A DNA stretch of 64,000 bases. Origin: Enoplosus armatus. Lineage: Eukaryota > Chordata > Actinopteri > Centrarchiformes > Enoplosidae. Every line of letters begins with the position of its first letter. Position 1 is the first letter of the stretch. Shown here one piece after another: positions 42,501 to 52,674 of this stretch. Where the stretch lies: assembly GCF_043641665.1 (NCBI RefSeq), contig NC_092185.1, positions 26,192,629 to 26,256,628 on the forward strand, in the 5' to 3' direction. The notes below the pieces were generated by a model that was not told the origin of the DNA, made no database searches, and saw only the letters and a program-made list of their open reading frames with translations. Made by a program: the position numbers and the translations under genes.

Positions 42501-45500
42501 GTGGGAATCAATCAATCAAACTCTGCGCTTTAACATGGAAAATGGCCTGTTAGCATCTTCACCCCGGCTCAGACCAGTAGATCCCACCGGCTGCAGGCTT
42601 GCTTGCACTGCACTAAACTATTTCCAAGCGTTCAGTTCTAACGTGTCCGCTTGTCGCACGCGTAGTGTCGCAAACTGTCCACCAGAATTCCTCACATTTG
42701 TGAAATCTCTGGCATGGCACGCTGAAGAACGTAAGGCAGCACACACACTCACGCAGGCTGCAGATGACTGTAGTATATGTCTAAAAGAAAAGCGTGTGTC
42801 TATTTCAGGCAACACCAGTCCAGTAATAGCACAGGCGGTGAGGAGGAGGAGGGCTGGACACAAGTTCTAATTGCAGCCTTGTCAATTGCAGCTCTCACTT
42901 TCCTCTCGTAGAAACATGCGCGTACACACACACACACACAACCACACACACACACACACACATACACACAGCGGGGGATTTGTTGGCAGGTCTGCCTGTA
43001 TCAGTTTTCAACAGCCTAGTAATAGATGTCTTGTGACTGATATGCACACACACATAGGATGAACAGAGAGACAGGTTGTGAGAAATTGTGTCGTGTTTTG
43101 CCTGTGATTTTGTAATGTGTGTGTGGCCGACGAAGTGTTTGTTGTCTGTCCGTCTGTTACTGGCTGTTCATGGCCATTTAACCGCTTTTCATTCAAACTG
43201 AGCAAGTTAACACAAGAAAGCAGAAAACCATCGGAAAGATGGCAACACATGAATCAATTGAAAGAATAGCTGCGTATAAGGATAAGTAGAAAGACAACAC
43301 CACATCCCGCAGGTAATATATATAATATGATAATATCATTAGAATAAGTCCTCTTTCAAATCAGACATCTTCAGATATGAGCGGAAAGTTTGGTTCTTGC
43401 AACTGCATTTATACTTTTTTTTTTTAACTCAAACATAGCTTAACCATGTCGTGGGATATTTTAATCCAGTACACTTCAAGAACAAATATTACTGGGACCA
43501 CCAGAAAATGGCAGACACGACCACTGACTATCAATCTAACACATCAAACAACAATTTGGCCACTACATTGTGGCCAAATTGTTGTTTGATGTTGTTTAAC
43601 GTTAAATCTGGATTCCGATTCGTATCTGTGAATCGTTACCCTAGCACTGACCATACATGGTCCAGCTGTGTACTAGGTTTTGACCTTGTTGACATTTCCT
43701 TTGTCTGATCTCGTCTTAGGTGATCAACGTGGATGGCAGTAACAGACAGACGCTGCTGGAGGACAAGCTGCCTCATATCTTCGGTTTTACTCTACTGGGC
43801 GATTACATCTACTGGACCGACTGGCAGAGGCGCAGCATTGAGAGGGTCCACAAAACCACGGCCGTGCGAGAGATCATCATCGATCAGCTGCCGGATTTAA
43901 TGGGGCTGAAGGCCACTAAAGTGACAGAGACGCACGGTAAGGAGGGGGACAGGTTAGCGGCGGTGGAAGTAAGAAAAAGATGTAAAATGCAGTGCGAAAT
44001 AAATTGTGAGACGTTCCCCCTCCTTCAATCTGTGTCCAGGTACAAATGGCTGCGCGGTGGACAACGGCGGATGCAGCCACCTGTGTTTCTGGTGTCGGCA
44101 GGCCGTCAGCTGTGCCTGTCCCATGGGGATGGAGCTCCTCTCGGACCTGCAGACCTGTGTGGTGCCTGAGGCCTTCCTGCTCTTCACCAACAGGTAACGC
44201 CTACCTGCAATAGAGTGGTCTCAAAATGGTCTCTATTCCACTATTTCTGTCGCCTGCTGCTAGTACATGTTCTCCGTGTACATTTTGAAAAAAAGAACGA
44301 GGACAAGGACACAAAACACCCGAACGACTGCTTCCTAGGTGAGGCTCCCACCTCTTTGCAGGGCTTCTCTTTTTGTTATCTTGGACTTCAGTTGGTCCAG
44401 TGGGTGTTTTGACTCTGACGTCTTGGTCTGAGCCGATTCGCTTCTATACAATTCAAATACAAATACAAATGAAACAATACAGCTTTCTACCCAGGCTTGC
44501 ATTCCACAGGCCAGTCCAACAGCTTGACCCAACGCGTAATTTTGCTCCTCAAGTCGATTTTCTAATGTTTATGGTTTATATACAGTCTATGGTTTCGACT
44601 TCGGTCTTGACTCAATCTCAAAACTGCCTGCCCATGTGTTGTTTTTTTTTTAAAAAAACATTCTTTCTCGTGCTGTTTTTTCTCCCTCAGGGACAACATC
44701 AGGAGTATATCTCTGGGTACCAACAGCAACGACGTGGCCATTCCTCTGACAGGAGTTAAAGAGGCCTCCGCTCTCGACTTTGATGTGTCCGAAAGGAGAA
44801 TATACTGGACGGACATACAGGCCAAGGTGGGCTGAGCGGCAGAAATATACCGAACTCTGAGTTTGAATTGTAGTTTGTGTCGGATTAAGTTAAACTAGGG
44901 ATGCTAATTATGAATTTTTACCGACCCTTGTTAGCTGATCTTTAACCGTTAACCGGCGAGATTAAAATGTGCTATTTAGAAGGGACGTGACCACTGTGTA
45001 GAATATTTAGTTGGCATAACAGCCTAGTTCTCCCGTGTAAAAAAATATTTTATAATTTGATGAAATAGATAGCCGAGCAAACAGGAGAAACGTGTAGTCG
45101 CATTTTTCAGACATCAGATAGTCCTAAAATAAAATAAACAGTCCACATGCTGGGGGGTTAGTCTGGTTCTCAGTCTGTCTGACTGTGAGACCCGCGGCGG
45201 AGAATACCCGGCTCAGATGGTACCGATGTCCGGGGGGCGCAGGGATAGCGCCTCGCTAGTACGGCCAACCTCGGGAAGAACGTCTGAATACTTTTCCACG
45301 AGTGTAGAGGATCCAATGAGGGTGGTGGGGGGGGGGGGGGGTGGGGGGGCTGTCTCTCATACAGGTGTCCATGGCCTCTGGGTCGTTAGCTTGATGAGGG
45401 GGGCGCTGTAATCGTCTCCCAGGAGCAACATCATGGCTGTTAATAATATTTGTTTAACTGTCAATCGGCCAAAAATTCTTATTTATCGGTTAAACGGTTA

Positions 45501-48212
45501 ATTTATTAACATCCCTAAGTTAAACACATATGCAATTTGATTTATGAAATTGTTTTTGAAATTAGTATTACATAATTCACAAGTCTGAATACATGTTGTG
45601 GTCAGTTTGTTTATTTTACCTTTTGATTTATTCCTTATGAATTGGTAATAAAGTCATGTTTGACGGAACTCAAGAACACAATGCAGCACCTGGACCATGT
45701 CCAGCGGCACACGCTAGAGTTAGCTTGTAGTTCGTCTTCAAAAAAGGGCATAATTAGCTTTGCATGATATTTTGTGGATGCTGTGTACCCCGTTACCAAG
45801 TTAGGCTAGCTTATGTTAGTGGAGTGGAGCGCCGAACTCCCAACAAGCGAGACCTCTCACTCTTTTCTCTTCTTTCCCCTTCAGACAATCAGCAGAGCAT
45901 ATATGAACGGCAGCTCCGTAGAACACGTCATAGAGTTTGGACTGGATTACCCGGAGGGCATGGCAGTTGACTGGATGGGTCGTAACATCTACTGGGCCGA
46001 TACGGGCACCAACCGCATCGAGGTGGCCCGGCTGGACGGCCAATACCGGCAGGTTCTGGTCTGCAAGGACCTCGACAACCCGCGCTCACTAGCACTGGAC
46101 CCAGCTAATGGGTAAGAATGGGAACTACAAGTGGCCCAATTAGCTAACTGACTTCCCTCATATATATATTTTTACATGCTCTTAACGTGGCTGAACGGTA
46201 GATAAGAACAGTTTGTGGAGCTTTCGAGGGTTGTGATGATGCCAATGACTTCATGTAGCGATGTCATGGTGTTGGTATGCAGGCACAGCCAGCGTCCCAC
46301 CTCTTTTCCACCCATAACCTCCAGCTGCGAGAGGGATGATGCTATTCAACCTGTTTGTTAAGAAGGTCGACATTATCACCGTTCATGTGTGTGTGTGTGT
46401 GTTTGTATGAGCGTTAAATACCTGTGCCAGCGCGTCAGTCCCTCACTTGAGGTGATGTCTCGATGATGTCAGGGCCCAGAGCTGTCCACACGCCTGCCCG
46501 GAGGCATCTGATGTCATTTTACGATCGCACGCTGACACATTAATGGAGACAATAAAAACAGATTGTACCTAAACCACCGTAACTCTTTCATAACCGTGTA
46601 TCCGCTCTGTCTCCGCAGCTACATGTACTGGACAGAGTGGGGCGGTCGGCCCCGTATAGCTAGAGCCTACATGGATGGCAGCACCATCACGACCCTTGTG
46701 GATAAAGTGGGCCGGGCCAACGGGCTGACCATTGACTACGTAGACCATCGACTGTACTGGACCGACCTGGACACATGCATGATCGAAAGCACCAACATGC
46801 AAGGTTTGGACACACACGCAACACAACACTCTGTCAACCAGGCCGTTACCATGCATGAGCAATAACACCAAAACCCTTAGAGGTTTTGGGCTATTTTCAC
46901 CTTTTACACCACACTAAAAAATGTTTACCATGCCAGTGTTTGGTCTTTTCTTCAGCACAACATCACCTGCATGACCTGACAATTTTATTTTTTCACTTTG
47001 GCATACTGTATCAGCATATTGGACCCCAAAAACACACAAAACACATACAAAAATCTTACTGTCAAAACCACAAACATGGTCAATGAAGCATTTTTTAAAG
47101 GTTGCAAATGTAAACACAGGCTGCCAACATAACATATGAAAGGTAAAATCAAATGTACGTCGTCCTATCTCCGTTTTTTTTACTTGGTCTGTCAACATCA
47201 AACAAGAACTAGCACGTAGTTTGAAGCCTGCACAATGTGACTCTTTTTTTATGCTGTGACGTCTTGAACCCTTGATCACTCCGCGACTGGCTTTGAACAC
47301 ACCTTTGTGCGCTCCTGGTTATTCTTATGACGCTTTGACACTCGCACATTAATTGCAGGCCTCAATTCTGACGATGTACACACACCCAGTCTACATGTAG
47401 CTGGATACAAATTGGATGAAGGCATTGCAGGTGTATAGATGTTGTCATATCTTCTGCAGGCCTTCAGAGGGAGATCATAGTAGACGACCTCCCCCACCCC
47501 TTCGGTCTGACTCAGTACCGGGATTTCATCTACTGGACAGATTTCAACCTGCGCAGCATTGAGCGGGCAGACAAACGCAGCGGACTCAACCGCACTGTGG
47601 TGCTGCAGGTATGGTAACAGTTTCATTCGATCTCTGAAAAGATTTGACTTCAAATATCCATAAGATGCTGAGCTTTACTCACTCCGACGTCACTGTGTCA
47701 CTCTCAGGGCCAGCTAGAGCTGATGCTGGACATCCTGGTGTTCCACTCCTCCCGCCAGGAGGGCACCAACGAGTGCTCCCACAACAACGGCAACTGTGCC
47801 CACCTTTGCCTGGCCACGCCTGCTGGGGCCCAGTGCCGCTGCGCCTCCCACTACACTTTGAACCACGACGGACGGAACTGCAGCTGTAAGTACGGAGCTG
47901 CCGGGATTCCCAGAGAAACAGAGAAACGCAAGCATGTGTGGGAACGGGAAGGCCACTCGTTTTGAAAACATCCACAGTGAGATGGGTGGAAACGTGTGCA
48001 TGTGCGTGAGTGATTGTGCGTTTGCCCTTCGATGGACGTGGCCCCTGTTTCCCTGGTTTCCCTGCTTTAGTTTAGGGAGTCAAGGAACAAGCGGGACAGA
48101 AATGACTGATGGAAAAAGGGAAGGATTAACCAAAGTTCATCCAACATGCTTTAGTTTTTTCCTCAGCTTTTGGGACCATCATTCAGAGCAATTTCAGCTG
48201 TTCTGATGGGAT

Positions 48213-48246
<34 letters not shown>

Positions 48247-51200
48247 GAGGCTTGGCGTTCTGGGTTTTTGACCCTGCGTGTTTGCCTTTGTATTTCACAA
48301 CACGCATTGAGCAAAACAGGCAGAGAGAGAACGCTGTGTCCATTCAGCGTGTTCACTCCCTCTCTTCATTCTCCCCCCCCCCCCCCCCCCCCCCCCACCA
48401 TCCTCCCTGTCTGCAGCTCCCTCTAGTTTCCTGCTCTTCAGTCAGAAGGCCAGCATCAGCAGGATGGTTTTGGGAGAGCAGAGCCCCGACATCATCCTGC
48501 CCATCCACGTCCTGAGGAACGTGCGAGCCGTCAGCTACGACCCGCTGGACCGGCTGGTCTACTGGTTGGATGGACGGCAGAACATACGCAGGGCCAGAGA
48601 CAACGGGGCCATGGTAAAACTCAGACACACACATGAGACCTGTATGGATGCTAACAGGAGGTAGCGGATGCTAACATGTTATATCTTGAGATGTTTCTCC
48701 TATCGTGGAAACATACCTATACAGGTCGATCCTGCCTTTTTACTCTATTATTTGGATCTGATACAACCACACTGATTTCTGAAATTAAAAAACAAAACAA
48801 AATCAAGGATGAATGTTTACCCATCTGTGACCGAAATGAAATGAAAACGCCGTCTAGATTTTGCTGCCGCTGCACAGTGACTTTAAGACTTTAGAGTTAA
48901 ATGTTTTATGTCAAAGAATTTGGCAACTGGTTACAGAGAAATATTTTTAAAAAATATTCTTTCAAAGGCTGTGTTATGTACCTTCTAGTTCAGGAGTTAG
49001 GACCTTGAAACTGAAGTGCTTCATAAATGACCACATGGAGAGAGACGGCCTCCCAAAACAAGTCTCACAGCAAACAAGCCGCTCCTTAATGATGCATGTA
49101 GCTGCGTTGGTGAGCTAGGCTTCCTCGGCACTGCGAGTGGACAAACTTCAACGTTTACACAAAAATGTAACATGTGGAGCCTTTACAATGGGACAGATGA
49201 ATTGGTCTTAAAACCCCTGAAACCCCTTAAATTTGGACACAACTGTAGTTAGATACTTCTGGCCAGTAATTGAAGTATCCCAAAGACTAATATCAGCCAT
49301 GAGGATTATTCTAACCCTGCACACTGCAGCCAGGCGCAGATAGATCTACTGTGGTAGTGAGACAGGGAGTCAAATGTTGCACTTTTGACCCTTTTGCTGT
49401 GTTTTGCCTCCAGTCCTCCATGATAGTGAGCAGCAGCGTCCAGCCGGCGGACAACCAGCTTCACGACCTGAGCCTGGACCCCTACAGCCGCCACATTTAC
49501 TGGACCTGCGAGACGACCAACACCGTCAACGTCCAGAGGATGGACGGACACACCGTGGGCGTGGTTCTGAAGGACGACACCGACAAGCCGCGGGCCATCG
49601 TGGTCAACGCTGAGAAAGGGTGGGCTCATTTGCGTTTTTTTTGTGGCTGGCTAAAATGCTTGGTTACATTAAGATACTGTGAAGTTACTAGGGCAATAGA
49701 AATGTCCTGAATAAATGTCCCCCCCCCCCCCCCCCCATCTGTAGGTACATGTACTTCACCACAGTGCAGGAGCGCTCGGCTAAGATCGAAGGAGCCAGCC
49801 TGGATGGGACGGAGAGAGAGTCTCTGTTCACCACTGGTCTCATCAGACCGGTAGCTCTGGCTCTGGACAACAAACTGGGAAAACTGTTCTGGGTCGACGC
49901 CGACCTCAAGCGCATCGAGAGCAGCGACCTGACGGGTTAGTTACCAAGTATATTATTGCTCATTTTGAAGAGTAGAACGTCTGGTAGTTCTATACCAGAA
50001 ATGCATGATATATATATATACACATAAATGACAAGAAGTGATAGAAGCACTGTCACAAGTCTGAACTGAGCGCCATCAGGTTAGCGTCAAAGCTGCAGCG
50101 GCACAAGGTGAAACATGGCAGAGGGTGAAATGCACACCGTCACTGAAATAAATGTATTATGTCAGTCGTCAAAGAAAATAAAACGAGTTGAATAAACCTC
50201 GAAACGCTGTGAAAAAGATGAGATTCTTCTCGTTATCAGTATAAAAAGCATTTCCCCCCCTCACAGTGTTCTTGGAGCAAAAGAGATTTCATTCATGCCA
50301 ACAAGAGTCCCACCTGAGAGAGTGCTGTGCTGTAGGGATGACATATTTATGTAGGCAAACCCGGAAGTTAGCGTCGCAAGCGGGGTATCTACTGATGTAT
50401 TTTATGACGTAGAACAACTCCTGAGCTTCTGTTAACCACAGATCTTATTTCAGACATCTAGCCAAAAACCCAGGACTCATTCACTCATACGTCATCCCTG
50501 CAGGACCCTATTGTTTTCATTATCGTTGTCCGCCAGAGAGCACTGACAAGTTCTTCTTTAAATTCTTTAAAAGAATGCTCAATTGAGGGATCATTATCCA
50601 AAATATTTGTTCATTTAGGAGCAGTCAATATATCATTTTGGGTTTTGTTAAACTTTCAAACGTCGTTATCTTTATCAGCTTCGGGAAAAAACAGAATTGG
50701 CCGTGATTTACTATTTTCATATTCAATATGACATCATTCCCATTCCACCCCCCCCCCCCCCCCCCCCCCCAGGAGCCAATCGCATCGTCCTCCAGGATTC
50801 CAACATCCTCCAGCCAATGGGGCTGACGGTTCTGGGAGATCATCTGTACTGGATCGACCGGCAGCAGCAGATGATAGAGAGGGTCGACAAAATGAGCGGA
50901 GACGGACGCACGCGCATACAGGGACGGATCTCCTACCTGACCTCCATCCACGCCGTGGAAGAGATGGATCCACAGGAGTTCGGTACGGGCCCACGTCCTC
51001 TGGCTCTCGGGATTAGTCACTGATAATATAATAATAAATGTGATAATATATTGAGTAGTTCATGGCAACAGGCGTATATATATCGGGTCGTATTGAGGCT
51101 TTGAGTGACTTTCTCCTCTTTTAGCGTCCCACCCTTGTTCCCGCGACAACGGGGGCTGTTCTCACATCTGCATCGCTAAGGGTGACGGCACGCCCCGCTG

Positions 51201-52623
51201 CTCCTGTCCCATGCATCTGGTGTTACTGCAGGACCTGCTGCACTGCGGAGGTAAGCACAACACAAAACCACACCGACGGGGTGATTATTGACCCTAGCAT
51301 GCTAGCCATGCTAGCTTCTGCAGTTTATGTTAACAACCCTACCTACAGTCCTTCCTGTCCCCTCCCTGCCGTCGTTCAACTCCCACCCACTGTGGCCTCG
51401 AAATTCAATGTTCACGTGTCGCCTCCTCCCTCAGAGCCACCCACCTGCTCCACAGAGCAGTTCACCTGCTCCACGGGGGAGATCGACTGCATTCCCATGG
51501 CCTGGCGTTGTGACGGCTTCCCCGAGTGCGACGACAGCAGCGACGAGGAGAACTGCCCCGTCTGCTCGGCCTTCCAGTTCCAGTGCGACAAAGGAGGCTG
51601 CATCGACGCTCAAAGGCGCTGCAACGGTGAACCCGACTGCGCCGATCACTCTGACGAGCAGGACTGTGAAAGTAGGTTTAAACTTGCAGACTCGCCAAAC
51701 ACTTGAACACAGTGAAACAGGGAGTATCAGTAACAATAATTCAATAATATAAAACTGATTGGCCATCCTGCCCGGGCTAATAAGTACTTTGTTTTGTGGA
51801 TTGTGGACTCAGAGGGTCTGAATGCTTCTTGGATGTTGTTGGATCAGATTGAGCTAGCGTGTTGCCGTACAAATGCAGTAAGAAACTGACCAGGATCTCT
51901 TCCATCTTTGCGTGCCTTATACTCTTGTTTCTTGCCGTCCTCCAGCCATCTGCCCCCCCAATCAGTTCCGCTGTGGTGACAACCAGTGTATCACTAAGAA
52001 ACAGCAGTGTGACAATTACTCGGACTGTCCCGACGGATCAGACGAGCTCGCCTGTGGTAAGAACTATTGAAATACATGCACACGTGTCTTGTTTCTGGTT
52101 AAGTTTCTCTTGAACCCTGCGTCCTTCTGGTCTTTTCCATGCGTAGAGTACGTGTCCCCTCCCTCCAGTGGCATCCCTAACACCGGGCCTAACACCATCG
52201 GCCCGGTCATTGCCATCATCCTGCTAGTCTTTGTGATCGGGGGAGCTTATTTTGTCTGCCAGCGCGTGGTGTGTCGACGCTACAAGGGCCCCAGTGGGAC
52301 GTTTCCTCACGAGTACATCAGCGGCACGCCCCACGTGCCCCTCAATTTCATCGCCCCCAGCAGCTCCCAGCATGGCACCTTCCAAGGTAAGATCGGGACA
52401 CACAGCAGCAGTGGCGCTGTACGTACAACGTCGCTCATATGTACTGGGATTTGAGAAGTGTCAAACTGCTGTGTGCAGGTATTTCCTGTGGGAAGTCCAT
52501 GATGAGCTCGGTCAGCCTAATGGGCAGCAGCAGCAGCGGAGCTCCTCTCTATGACAGGAACCACGTGACTGGAGCATCATCCAGCAGCTCATCATCTACC
52601 AAGGGAGCCTTCTACCCTCAGGT

Positions 52624-52674
<51 letters not shown>

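Larger units (their letters stand above)
20334..43719 (+). other. lrp5 intron 7 (23.4 kb), mobile-element-rich
   Basis: Bounded by exon 7 donor gtaggt and exon 8 acceptor ctcgtcttag. It holds the piggyBac, MITE, LINE, coiled-coil ORF, gypsy, Tc1 and hAT features listed separately. Stretches 20400-22250, 24140-25500, 34000-36480, 37160-38090, 38550-40450 and 40950-41920 contain only microsatellites, homopolymers and short repeat fragments as far as I can see. Confidence 0.9.

Noticed and set aside
51412..51766. Antisense frames opposite lrp5 exon 18
   Set aside because: Shadows of the GC-rich coding exon.
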